Assembly (NCBI RefSeq): GCF_000003605.2
Contig: NW_003120922.1
Span: 677,756-741,755 of the forward strand
Origin: Saccoglossus kowalevskii
Lineage: Eukaryota > Hemichordata > Enteropneusta > Harrimaniidae
Length of the DNA: 64,000 nucleotides
Reading direction: 5' to 3'
The position numbers and the translations under genes were made by a program. A model generated the notes under the pieces. That model saw only the letters and a program-made list of their open reading frames with translations. It had not been told where the DNA came from and did no database searches. Shown here piece after piece: positions 1-15,000 of this stretch (positions within the stretch are counted from its first letter, which is position 1; every line of letters starts with the position of its first letter).

Positions 1-3000
1 TCTTCATGTGTCTAGGCAATCAAATTATATAAATATTTACCGAATTTATATATACATATATTACATAAAAAAATACTTCATGTTCTGTTTCAAAGAGAAT
101 AAATTCAACGCGACGACCGTGAAGTGTTTGAGATAAATGTTCAACAAAACGTGTTTCTGTTTTGACTCACAAGGTCGCAATGATGAAAAAAGCACTGTAC
201 AATGAAATGCCAGAGCATCAGTCCTAGAAATGTGACTCTTCTTCTGAATACCCAGTGAATTATTTTCAATACACATTGGTAGCTAGAACGCATGCGCTCG
301 CGTTTAAATTGTTACTTGGCTGTGTGCTTTAATCAAGATTTAAGCTTTCAAACTTGACTGAGCAGACCACAATTAACTTGTTTCTGAGTATTTGTAAAAA
401 TAAATGCTACAACCACCTCTTCTCCATTATTTCTTCCTGACAACCAGCGTCAGTGGTAAGGATTTAAGAATCTCGAAAAACTAGGAATTAACAGTTATTG
501 TACCCAATGATGTCAATGTAGTAATCGCGTTGAAAGTGAAAGAAAAACCGCAACGACAGCGAGTTTCACTGTGCAGTTTATCATTGCTAATTCGGAACCC
601 GATATTAACGATACTTGTTTCCAGCAGTTTTATATTATCAGATTCAGGTGATTTTTTTTTTCAATTGCGTAATACTACATTTAATATGATGAGCTCTAAT
701 GGCACACTTCGCTTTATAAGTAGCGTAGTTATGAAAACATTCAGTGATGCATTGAAACGTATGATATAAAAAAAAAAGGTTTCCAGTTTGTTTCATCTTC
801 CCGTCGAAACGAGTGTGTTCTCAAACTAGTTGATAACTTCGTAAGAAAACCGCGATCTCGGCATTTTGCTTCTTTTCAAGCTTGAAACGCCAAAGAAACA
901 TTTTCTTAAGTATTAAACGTGTTCGTTTTGATTGTATATATTAGTATATTGGACCTCGTTGCCTCAAGTGCCTTTTTTTATTTTTTTTCTGCAATTTCTG
1001 TTTCCTCTTCATTTCGCGTGAATTTATTTACGTTATTCAAACTGTAACGTACTGACAGGAGGCTATCCGATTGAAGTAAATTAATTACAATCTTAAGCTC
1101 TTCGGATATATGAAATGGTTGATTAGTATCGCCTTGAACGTTAGCGTTTACAAATTAAATCGAAAAAAAAAAGATTGCCGCAATCCAAAAGAACACTACA
1201 TGGTTTTGAATATCTCGAAATTATGATTAGTTTAACCGTATATAGGAGTGTGAAAGAAAGAAAGATTAGTTTAATTGAAAGTATAATTTACGTTTTTGTA
1301 AACCGATGTGGGCAAACGCCATCGAAATTTGTTGAGTCGACTTTTCGCTTCAACAATTAATAGAAGCCGACCAACGTCCCGGTCTAATAGCTCAAGATAC
1401 GATCGATTGATTTTTAATAGTAATCTAAAACCGATATATTGGACTTCCGATAAAAAAAAAACTCGTTTGTAGTAAAGGTGAAAAGATGAAATAGCTATTC
1501 ATCAAGCAAGTGAAAATGACAAGGATATCTTCTCCGGTCATATAATCACTGATGTTGAATGGGATTTAACGTCAAACTGACATTCACATCAACTGGGCCA
1601 TTTAAGAGCAGCACTTAAGAATTCACTTGTGCAATTCAGATAAATTCACCAAACAACTGCTCCTTTTCCAACATTAATTGAAAAGGAACAGCTGAACCCA
1701 ATTGTTTGATGACTGTAATGGACGAACAGGTAGGGGTTGCGGCATGTCTGAACATCGACAACAACATCAAATATCAATATAATCTGAACCATCATGTCAC
1801 TGTCCGATATTTGCATATTTCTATTATAATTAATATATGTATACCAGATAAAAAAGCAGTTTATTGTTTATAAATAGAATTATAAATAACGTATGTTATA
1901 TCTCTCTATTTAAATAACGAATTTTGAATGATTTTTTAATATCAAATACATTGATTGCAAAGAAAATCAAACAACTGATATTCATCATCAATCACTAACA
2001 TTGGCAAAGTGGCAAGAAACCCCGGGATACTTTGTGATTTTACTTCCAGTGGATGTATTAATGAAATAACTCATTACAGGCATTTTTTGAGTAATTCATC
2101 GCACCTTTAGTTGAAGACTAATTAGTCTGATTAACAATATTAACAATATTATGATCGAGGATAATCCCACAAAACAGACATAATAATATCTACGGTGCAT
2201 TGTTAGAGAGGGTAGCCGAAAAGAAGATTTGTGGTCAAGCCGACGATAGCATTGAAATAACGCGAGATACCGCGAGACCGGAAAATTAGCGTGAGAATGT
2301 GCTATACAAATAAATCCAGCTTAATAAGTACGCTGTTGCCGAGAGCGCACCATGCGTACATTTAATTACGGAACGACTACGCATGCCAAAGCGTAATGTA
2401 GCAGCCAGATCGAAGGTGATTCTAACAAGTGCCAGTGGCGTAACAATGTCAGTCGTCTTTGTGTAGTTTTGTTTAAACTTCAGGAAATTTATGTATGCCT
2501 CAGTTGTCAAGTGTAATTAAGTTATATCCGAGTTATCCAAACAATCTTTTCATATAAATACAATCAAATAACGCAGTTAGCACCAACTTTGTCAACAAGT
2601 GATCTACAGATGTTTGTAGCCAACGTACCAACATCGATAAATATACAGAAATACTACTAAACTTAGCCTGATTGTCAGATTAAATACTTAAACTGTTTCT
2701 TGCCTTTATCAAACACACGTCAAAGTAACGAGCGCTACTTGCACGCGTTGACAATGTAGGTCGCGGTCGTATTAGACTGCGTGATTGCGAGTCCGTACAG
2801 ACAGTGACAGTTTAATAGGGGATCCCATTGGATTCATGTGAATACGTTATAATCGGTTGTCCATGTCCATCCATGCGTGCATGTAATTGTGACATCTCAA
2901 CGGATCTTCACTTCCTTGAAATGTCGTTTCAGATTGTTTCAAAACGTGTATACATAAATCTGTGCCGCTATCAGTTAAATAAAATATACACAACACTAAC

Positions 3001-6000
3001 AAAAATTAAACTTCATGTCTGAACACCTCAGTGTAGTTACAACTCAGTGTAGTTACTTTTGGGCTCTTGGCTCTATTACAAAAATATAATCGCTCCGTAC
3101 AGACCAGCATGTCAGACTGTCCTATTTCGGTAACGTTGGTGTCGATCCACCGATTATGATGCCAACTTGCTACACAGACTGGTCGTTAGTTAGCTTCATC
3201 CATTCGTTCACAACGTGGCATGCACCTGCCGCACTGCGCCCTATCGTGCCAGTTTCTATCCGCGTCACGAAATCTACAGCGAGACACACAAATGTCCATC
3301 CTGAATCAGTTCGATACTTTCATCGCGCATATACCTAAACAAATACAACACTTCTCATTCCATTATCGCTAAAAAGTCTCCGACCCAGTGACTTATTAGT
3401 CATGGCAGTCCATTTACAGTTCTGAATTTTCTAACGGGACATGACGTTTTTTTTTTATTGAATCAGTCGCCTCTGTCAGTACTATTCAGAAAAAAAGATT
3501 CGCGAGCAGCTTTAGGAATAACTAGTAGTATAGTGAGTAGGTACGAAATCTAATCTGACGAGTAGATTAAAATAGATAATATTCTATCAAGCATCGTTAA
3601 TCTGGCTAAAACGTTGGCGCTAATCAAATTTATGTTGACTAATAGGGTAATGTGACTGATGCGCTGAATATACGCAACTAAAAATGTTATGCCCCACAGG
3701 TGCTTATGCAGTCTGCTTTTGGCAAACCATTTTAATGACGATCTTCAGCAAAATTGAAAATTGGATACGTACTTTCATTGCCGATGTCTAGCTATTACCA
3801 CCATTGTTGAACGATTTTTTTTTGGGGGGGATACTAATTATCTTTTTAAAGAAAACGGGCCAATGCAGACGATTGGAGGGTAACCTTTACTGCAGTCAGG
3901 TTTGCTCTTATCTTGCCGCCAAATTATTCGAAAATCATATAATTGTAAGACTACAATTTACCTTAAATTACCCTGGATTAAAATTGTCACATTCACGTGG
4001 ATCATAACTAAGGTAATCAGATGAAAGATTACCTTGAACCTTGACCTTCTGGTCGTGTTTATTTACTTGATTTATTCAAACTCGACGTTACATATTAGAC
4101 AAACATTATTAAATGTGTTGAATGGCGACAGTCAACAGTTATACCAATCTGTACCATCGCAGATCGAGTTAGTAAAATCAACGTTGACAATTCTCAAACA
4201 GTACGCATCGCTTATCCGAACTGGCAATATTAAACTCTTGTGTGTTGTCAGTAGCAACACAGTTCGATAAGTGGACATCAGTCGCGTACTTGTCATTGAT
4301 TAAATTATTGTTTTTACAAAGAAGATTTTGAAGAAGAAAAAAAAAACACGTTTCGTTTCTACAAAACTAATGTATAATTTCTATTATAAATCCGCGAAAA
4401 TGCACGTCACGGCTCTTTATCCATCTTTTCTGCTGTCGTAGATACACACCAACGGCGTTGTTAATAATGAATGGGGGAAGACAAAAGAATTCGTGAAAAG
4501 CAATCCGGATATTGATTTGCAAAAGCGTCGATAATACTCAGTAATTATGGTAAAATTTCATTCCAACCGAAACCATACTTTAGTTAAAAGGCTACTCGAA
4601 TTAAACGATTTACTCTTTTACGGTGTGGAATATAACCATGCTTCCTTTCAATCGTGTACACCCATCACCTAGGCGTAATAATATAAACTTAGGTTATATA
4701 ATATGTACTTCGTTACATATCTACTATGACACGTTATGAAAGTTTTTTTTCTTCTTCAATGTCACGTGTGTTTAAATATGAAGCAACTTGAATTATAAAT
4801 TCAAAACATTTTGTTAGTGTAGCAACCAACAGGTACAATATTTAAACACAGCATATTCCACTACATTTGATACGAATAATGTAAAAACAAACTTACTTCC
4901 GTGAATGCTTTCGGCTGAAAACTTAAAATGCAACACGAATGAAATACTAAAACAGTTTTACTGTTAAATTGTCTCTATTGATATACCGCTTGGCAATTCA
5001 GAACACGCACGACGAATCGACAGTGTCTGCCGTCTCGATGGTGTTTCTGTATTATGTATTGCGTTATATTGCCCCACACCGTCTATTGAACTTGTATTTG
5101 ATGCCTTCAGTTGACAATTACGCGGGTGTTAGCAAACAGCAGCGATAGCGTAATAGTGTAGTTGGTGGTTCTACGATGTTTTGACTGTTAGGGCAGTGTA
5201 GAAAATCAGTTACAATCTTCGCATTGACTCGGATCCACGCATAACTAGATGCCTTGAAACTATCGAGATGACATACAGTGTATTTGTACTCATTGTAACT
5301 TGACAACCATATACGCTCGGTATCACTGTAATGGCATCGTAGCTTCAACCCGCTGTTTACATAATTGATTATTCACAATTCGTCCTCCCATTACGTTGAA
5401 GATAGCATACAAACTTGATGCGAAAAACACATACAAATCTGTTTCCATCGTATAAAATATGTTCAATAACGTGGATATGTACTCTAGTAATATCCTTCAA
5501 ACGTAAAATGTTATTTTTTTCTACAAACATTTTTTTCAGTGTGGTGTTTATTCGTTTACATGATGCTGTTAATGCCGACAGAATAATAAAAGAAAAGTTG
5601 ACAGGATAATCTCCAGAATTTAACACCATTTATTTCTTTCGTTCATTTGCATTCACCGCCGTGGCAGATAACATTAACCAAACACTTACATATATACTCG
5701 AGAAAAGAATTTACTTTTCAGATTCTGACAATTCAAGTATGATGAATCAATTACGTCATTGTGCGCATGTCTCGTTACGTCACGTGTTATTTAAATAAAT
5801 CGACGAGGCTGTTTTTCAAGATACTGCCGTACCAAGCAGGACGTTTGTTAGTTTGGTAAAGGGGACCTCGCAGTTCCACTGATTACATCGCAGACTATTT
5901 ATTAGCATTCAGAAATGTTTCTTGCACAATTAGCACAACGTGGTGAGCACATGCATAATCCCAGCATGCATTCGTGCTTACAGATGTCACCGCTGGCTGG

Positions 6001-9000
6001 ATTTTACCATATTTTCGCCGATTGGCAAAATTAACAGGCAAAGGAAGAGTCAAGCGTCCCGAGTTATCCACAATGACATATCATTAAGCGGCCGGTGTAT
6101 TACGGAAATGAGATAATAAGTCAGTCCATGTAAGAAACAACAATCAACATAAATGGACGCTGAGTTCTCGTTGACAGCGAGAGAGCTACGATAACAGTTT
6201 TTCTCATTTAAGAGTGTTATTTTCTCATATGTCATTGCGTTCACTGTTTCAAATACCATGTTTTGATAGCTCATTACAATAGGCGCGATGACAGGGAAGA
6301 GTGAAACACTGTTTGAGAAACAAAACAACCCTCGTGATTTCTTTCAACGGCGGGAATCATTGCGTTTTTCTTTCTGTCAATTGCAGCTCTCATGAATGTG
6401 CCCTTCTATTCAACACCAATAGCTGACTGTAGCAATTTGACTGATGTTAGAGAAGAAGATAGATTGTAAATAAATAAATACAATTTAAATCGCATAGGCG
6501 AATTCGTTTATATATAGTTCCCACCAAAAATCGGTTCATACCCCGAAAATATTTCAACGCTATACTACTAAAAACAATACGAACGAGATATTTTTTTAAA
6601 TAGACTGGAATATATTATTTTTAAAACTGTCACAAATCACGAATACGGTACAATTGAGAAAATTACATTATTACCACTACAAGTGCTACAATTTCAGATA
6701 CATATCTATCTTATCCCGCAATTACCTTCCGCTAAAATTCAATAAAATAACGATAGCAATTATTTCGACTGTTATGTACAATATGTTTAATAGTTGTTGC
6801 CGAACCCATAATAGTATATCTGTTGGTGATTAATAGCTTACGTCACTAACATTTGTATATTTCGAAGTTGCGGTAATATCCAACAACACATTTTGAGTTA
6901 CCCAAATGGCGAATAACACACGCTGCGTAGCGACTGGGACCTTGCGTAGCGCATGGGGCGCTTTAAATTGGTTGAAACATCACCGTGTATTATCACTCGA
7001 GGAAAAAAAAAACATCACATTATACCGTGACAAAAATGACATTCCGCGAAAATGACGTCAGTACAACTACTTATTTTTTCGCCTACTCATTTTTGGCGCG
7101 GTTGAGGTGCAGTTGTTGGAATGTATTATGTTTTAGTCTGAATTCTTTCCACAACTCAGCTCTAAAGGTAAATAAGAATTTATACAAGAATTCCGCCATT
7201 AATTGAACTTGACAAATGGGGACACGTGTGTCTTTGAAATGAAACCCGCTAAAATACCTCCTTTTTATGTGATACGCGCGAGACTCAGTGTAATATGTAA
7301 ATATAACGAAATGACCGTCTCTATGGTCAGTCCAATTTCAACAAATGTGCGCATGCATGGCAAAGTGGCAAGGCACCTACAATAAAATCCACCCGGGGTG
7401 TTTAGAATTTCTTTTCAATGTCCGCAATTCGTATATTTGGCGATCATAAGAGATAAGAGATATATATTGTAGTTAGCAGTGCGATTTCTGAGCTTGATTT
7501 CATACTAAGCCGAACGCGTTGCCATGGTTACTTAGTCCTCAATGCAATATGCGTTAAAGCGAATTTTCGTGTCTGCTGGCCCGTAGCTTTATCGTTCCAC
7601 GCAACACCGACAGCGCTGCAAAACTCCCGTTAAAGTTATATAGGGTTTAATTTACGTCATTAGGACAATCACAGCGAGGGTAAATTCATTCTTCACCCGC
7701 CTAAAGCTAAGACTATACCAAAGCATAATCTTTTCATTACCAGAAGATTTTTTATTATCATTCCGAAAGATTATTCTCCCAAATCGGCTACTTTTGGATA
7801 TTATTTAAATGAATTTACGAATTTGATATTGCCTTCCTCAATTTGTCTGAACAGTTCCTTTTTTATGTTCATTGATGTACTCGAACATCATTAACCAATT
7901 GATATTAATTAGTCAACGCATCTACACTTGAACGCACGCACGTTTTTTTTTTTAAATGTACGTGCAGACATGTTTATGGTTCGTAACAAATATGCCAACA
8001 GATGCAGGGGGGTGTCGAGATGCAGTTATTAGACATTACAATGTGGTTACCAGGACAACACCAATATTTAAATCATTCTACATGGGTTCTTATTCAATTT
8101 GTATAAACATAAAATTGGGCTTAGTTTCCCTTGTTGTTACCAACATGTGAAATCGACGCCGCTACAATCGCGAGACATAATAATAGTAACATTACAAGCC
8201 GGTAAGTTAGAAAAAAAACTACACACATTGAAAAGTGGCTGCGGCGGTAGTAATGCTCCTTTTTTATTTACGTAAAACACTCTGCAGGAAATTACTCGAA
8301 TTTTGTTCTCGTCAATTGAATTCAACGCAGTGGGCTGTCTTTCCACACTACTTATATCCAATATAGTTCTCAAAACGCTCAATGGGTGTGGGAACACCAC
8401 CAGTGATAAGTACATAACCTACATATATTTCATTATAACTGTAGTGTCGTGTATCGTCACGGGCGCTCCTTTCTTGCATTTGGACCTTCTAAGAATACTA
8501 ATCTAACACGTGTATAATTTCAGAGTTTCTTTAGTCACGTGACCAAACTGTTTCAAGTAAATTTGAGGCACGATTCATAGCGTAGGCTGTATAAACAAGG
8601 CTGGCATGCGGAGATTCTGTGACAGAATATTCAGTGAATATAATATGTACATGTACCAGAAGCATCAATGGTAGTTTCTTTTTGTATGAAAACGAGCTCA
8701 TTCTATTCAACTGGAGAGCCACACGACTGTTTCTTGTCCCCCCCTAAAGTGTTCCATTCTGCACCTCCGTCGCGTCTAATGTTCCGCTAACCTATTTAAA
8801 AATGCCTATTGGAAGTGTAGATGAGATGGAGTATAAAACACTCCTATTGGCAAACCAAGTATCGTGGCTCGCTCACTCTCAACGCGAATACAGCGGCCGT
8901 TTGCGAATAAGCTCGATGGTGAATATAAATACAAATTATTTAAATACGTCATTACGTATGTAGAAACTGTGGAAATTTTAACACGTTCTTTAATACATAA

Positions 9001-12000
9001 AGATATTAGAAACTTATAAGATATAAATGCGAACCTGGTGCTGTCGGCCATTTTGTTTTTTGTTTCAAAATATTTAAACATCAAATTATGAAGTAAAGAG
9101 TACAATTATGTTGTGTGGTGTCTTGGAATAATTTCACATGTCTGGGTTCAACGCATTAAAGTAACTGCTCAGAGACGTCGAAACATTTAGGAATTATAAT
9201 TATCTTCTTAGTCATTCTACAAGAGTTTTGATGTTTGTTCTGCAGCGGCGCAAATATGGCGGAGAACATCAAAGTCTATCTTGTAACACAGCTGTATATT
9301 TCTATGTCATCGTTTGTATGCAACTACGAAATCATTTCTACGGTATCGGGGCTACTTTCTTGGTAATATAACCAACTGATGATATTTGGCCAGTAGGAGG
9401 ATGGGGAGGAGGAGTAGAAAGAAGGAGATGCGGAGGCAAGTATTAACTGGATAATACAAAAGGATGATTTCGATTCGTGGGAGTATGGCGCCTACAGTGC
9501 GAGGTAACAAAAGGGTGCGTGATTTTTAATTGAAACGCTATAAATTAAAAAAAAAAATGTGTCATCGTGCGTAACTTCTTTATAGATATTTATAGATGTA
9601 TTTCTTCGGTTAAAAAACACCCTCTATGCAACGTGACATATCACACAAACAGATAAGTTTTTTTTTGATTTCTAAGTAATGTACACAATTATTGAAATAT
9701 CATTCATGAGCAGAAATTGAACGATGATACGTGGAAAGCCACGCATGTAACGCAAAACTAAACCGAACTATATTTTTTTCTTTAAATGGTGAAAAGGTAA
9801 AAAACGCAATCAGATAATGCAAACATCCGAAGTTTTATTAAAACCGATATTACGTTTTTGAAAACTGTTTTACTGTAATTTAGCTAATTTCAATTCATTC
9901 ACCAATGTGTGCCTCTCATTCGAAGAAGCGTACATAATTCTCAGCCCTTTAACAATTTATTGTAATAAAATAAATCGTTATAAGATGGAGTTTGCAAAAA
10001 TCCGGTGAGAATATACTATTCAAGAACACGTTTGATTATTTTTATATTAAGCGGTAAGATGAAAACAAAAGTTTTAATTTTAGGATTTTTTATTCATGTC
10101 AGTACTTAACTAGTTACCATATTGAAAATAGGGTTTACTATATAACCAAATTATTATTATTACATTATACATTTTTGAATATGAATATTAAAAAGGTGTG
10201 TATATTTCAATTGAAACAGTTCATGTAGAAATTAAAGTTACATAGACCCATTATCTACGTCCGAGATGTAAGTGAATTTATTCATGCTACGACGGTTATA
10301 CAAGCCCAAAATTAAATAAACTCACATAGCAATTTTCTATGCGATTTGAAACATAATTCCAATCTTAGTTACGGCGTACATATGTATGTACGAATATAAC
10401 ACAACTACGACATCGTGGGTGTAGTATATCGTGGGGTAAACCTCAAATCACATGTTGACGATGAAATGACAATGTGTTTTTCCCAGCGTGGATTTATAAA
10501 TTGATATGACCATATTAGGCAAATATCACATCCAAATATTAGTATATATAGTATATGTACACTGGTTATGATGTTTATGAAACAGAACGTAAATAAGTGC
10601 CTTCATAAAGTACGGAAACAAATATTGCTTTAACATGCTTGTATCACCTTCTCGACTGATAATATTCAACCATTCCATATTTGGGCATGTGTCGTTCGCA
10701 GTAAGAGGGATTTTCCACGCATCAGATACTGCATTAAAGGTTAAACCACGGAAATTAAAGACGAACAAATTGATTTCTGGGAAATTATTCTCAACGCGAT
10801 TGTTTAGCAAATTGAAAAAAAGTGCATTCTTCAAAGAGGATAACAACTCTATCCAATGAGAAAGTTGTCAATGATTACTCGTCTTGTTGAAGTCCGGAAT
10901 TGATTTATGCATATTTAATGCAAATTAAACGAAAACCATTAAATGGCATGTCGGCAACGCAGCCGGAAGACTCACGGGATGTTGACACGAGGTGCAAGCG
11001 CGATGGATTTATAGTTGAATATACGAGGAGTTGTGTCAAATACAGAGTCGATCTGATTTATTTTAATACACCAAACGACTCTTTGCTGTATATCGCGTGT
11101 GTTGTTAACACGTTGTATCAGGCTAATTTCATGTTTGATCGTAAAATTTCTCGTGTTGTCGTCGACTTGGTTAAATGGAAACAGATACACCTGATTGCAA
11201 GTACACTATCAATACTATTGTAGGAGGCGACTTGTAATTTTAATCTGGGAGGTTAACCGAGATTTATTTTGAACAGACAACCCTTTTTTTTCGTTGATTT
11301 ACAGCCAAGTTAATACCAACAACCGACATCGTTGTAGACAGTCTTTGTCGGCAATGTCAACAAGAACACACTCAAGTAATATGAGAAGGAAAATTCCAAT
11401 CATTTTCATTTAATTGGTCTGTGTCAGAGGTTTGTTAATGTTGAAGAGACTCCATTGAGATGCAACAGTGGGCTTCTGAATTGTCGAGTACCCATATATG
11501 TTTTGTATCGTTATACATCGATTCTTAAGTAACATACACAACCTCCCTCCTTTTAATTGGATTTTTTAATTAGTTAATATTTTCAGCGTAATTAATGGCA
11601 TCAGAACAATGAACTTATATTATATAATATTAAAACCGAATAAATCATAAAATCTCAAAAAAGCCCCCAATTAAACTTATATACATTATTATAACTATAA
11701 AACATTAATATATTGATTAAAATTGAAATATTGTTTACGTCCTTGATTCTAACCTGATCATCAAGACGAGGATACCGATGGAACCGTGTAGGTATTAATG
11801 CAACGTGGGCAGTATGAACAATTACAGCGGCGTGTAGAGTGCTTGACATAAGTAAACAGGAATGCGCACATCTGAAGCCACTATACGCATTCAAGTTGGT
11901 GCATAATTTCCAGCCCATTGTCTACGTCAACTGAGCAAATAAAATGCAAAAGAGTAGAGAATGAGTATAATAGACATTTCTCCTCTCTCTCCCACGGGCG

Positions 12001-15000
12001 AGATGTTCCACATTAGTTGAGGATACGCGGTATCTTACGTGTCTTGGAGTGGATTTTAAAAAAATACCACAAAATACGTCATTAAACAAATGGAACTTTA
12101 GTTAAAATTAGTAGATGCAGTGTTTTTAACACAAAATGTAGATCATGATTTCTGCTGAAACAACGTTTCTATGAACAGCGATATCAGAACATCCAATGCC
12201 GCCAGTATACCCAAGCGCCACGCTCAATACGATGCAATTATGGAAAAGTGATTTCCTTCCCAACAGGGATATCAACTATTCAGTTAAGTTGATTTGCCAT
12301 TGTGCGCTTCCATTGATAGATAATCTGGAAATGTAATGTAATACACTTTGAATAAGTTGGAATGGAAACATATCCAAGAGACATTCGCGATGTTCTTTGA
12401 TTTTTCATTTTACTGCTAAAACAGATCACTGGCGGTTAAATCTGGCGTAGGGTTTCTAGGTTCTGTATGCAAATTATCATTATCACAACGTGTTCTACGC
12501 ATTGTTGCAATTATATTTTTCAGTGACTGACTTCTCAGGCGCGTAACTTGTAATTTATAATTACAGACGCAAATAATATTATTTTGTTAAATGGTATTTA
12601 CTACATCCATTATGGGTTATTTTTTTTCCATGACCGACAAAATATATATACCCATTCGTTACCATACGAAAGACGCATTTTGACATTTTTTCTCATATTT
12701 TTACAAGTGCTGTAATAAGGTCTTGTCCGGCCTTATTGTAATAATCCATGCATTTTTACATCGTATGGGTTGTGCATATAGATTAAAAACAGCCTACGCT
12801 TCATACGCTGGGTTAACGTAATACATGAGCGTATGGGGGTGAAATTGACGATAATAGGATCGACAACCACAGAATCGGAAACATTTAAATTGGCCAGACA
12901 GTTATTTCATCACGACCACCAATCTGCATAATTATTTTCCATATAGCATCACTATATTAAGCAACGCTCTCCAAGCTGATCTGTTCTGTTTGCTTGACAT
13001 AATTAGAATATTCATATACATTCAAACTCTCCGCGGTTTTAATAGTTTAGTCTACTATGTTTTGCTAGGTTGTGTCTGTATATCTGCTTAATTATAATAT
13101 TGTCAATGTATAGTTTAAGGCATACCTGAAAGGGTTCACCACGTCCCCGGCGTATAGGTGTAATACTACGTCATCACTTTAAGACGAAATACGAGGAAAG
13201 AGAAACTAATAAACTAATTGGTATGTAGGACAAGTATCTTTGAGACAGTGGTTGGTAGATTAACCTCTGCGCATTTCTCAAGTTACTGATCCGGTGATGC
13301 ATTAAATGGTGTGATAACCGGCGCAATGCAGCGAAGAGATTAGGTATACGTATGTGTGTCTCTCGTTATGAAATTCTGAAACCACCTTATAATTAGCGTG
13401 TTTTGTAAACCACCCATAAATGTGCTAACACAGTACCCATTTACATTGTCCCGACGGTGTGTGCGAGCTCTCCGTGAATGAAGCTTCAGTTCATTCGCAA
13501 CGTACTAAGCATTCACTGTCAAATATCATTGCATGTTCAACACCGTCCTAGATTCAATATTTTCCTTATATTGTCTCCTTATGTACATTCTTCGACCCAG
13601 CAACGCGAGGCAGAGTTGTCTTGGTAACCAATAATTACATATTTCTTTGCTACCAGCACTGTTGACAATTCAGTATTAATGCAGCTTGAGGTGTCTTCCC
13701 ATTGTCTGTGTTAGATGAATAGCGTCCAGCAAGAGTGCATTTACTTGTCGTTGTGGGGAAAACAGACTTGACAATTCATCTGTCAATTAGGCTTAATTAT
13801 TTCACTGATCTATATATTTTGATTTTTGTTGTTGAAAATATCCCCATACCCAAGAGCCACGTGACTGCGATATTAGCTTTAATTATATTTCTACTCTCTA
13901 GGTATCTGCACCATTAATAACGTTATATATATTACCAGTGTGAAGTTCACAGTGACCCTGTGACGTCACAAAGTATCTCTGAAATCATCTTGTGCTTTGC
14001 TATTCAATAACATCAACATAAACAATAATGCTTGAAATCATCTGTCGCAGTGAAAACAGCAAAACAACGTTAAAATAATGGTATGACTGGCGTTTACAGG
14101 CTGCTAATTAAAAAATATATGATCGGGATATCAATAAATTGATATTATTATGAAAATTAACACGACTGAGTATTATGATAGTATAGTTGAAACTTTGGAG
14201 GTGTTCACAGTGCCTCTGCGTTATCTGACCCATTTGATGATGTAATCATTGTACGAGTGGATGAATTCCCCTTTGCAATTATAGATGCAAATAACTCTGA
14301 TATTATTCGTTGATTTGACGGAAAGTTTAAGGATTCGGAGCAGATTTATTGTTTCTTCATGAATAATATAATTGGCAGAGAATGGAATTGCAATTTCAAT
14401 TAAAACAGAGTTTGACATCCATAAAAACAGCATGAGCTAATAAACCTGACTTCTGATAAAATAAACGTTCAATAAATAACGACTGCGTGTATCTTAGAAT
14501 TGGTAATGTGTTATTAACATCATATTAAACAACTGGGAGAATTTTCTACTACGCAATACATTGTGATATACTCTTTACCATTAATGTTATACACCGAAAA
14601 TATACAAAGTTAGTTCCAAGTAAATTACAAATAATTGAAGATTAGAAAAAAAAAAGATATTTGGTTTACTCCAAGATACGGCATCTATAATTGATTAAGT
14701 CGGCAATGAATGTTGGGTTATCGCGCATACGGTACAAATAAATGTATGTATGTATGTAGTTAATATCTGGGTCGTATTAAAACGTTGCTAGCAGAATGAG
14801 TTTATTACACAGTCATTCTATTTCAGTGTTGGTTTTATCTGCCGTATGCTTCCGTAAATGAGCTTATACGTTTCATGGTTTTAGCACTGCGCACGTTATT
14901 TCCAAATTGAAAACAATTGTTAATAACACCCAGGGACGTCAGACCCACTGGGCATCATAATCTGAGAAGAGAAAGTGACATTCTAAATAATGAATAGATC

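Noticed and set aside
13532-13624. MFNTVLDSIFSLYCLLMYIL followed by a GTAACC donor, as signal exon of the peptide gene
   Set aside because: The donor is in phase 1 whereas the array exon needs phase 0; using it would require a much poorer acceptor 13 bp inside the exon.
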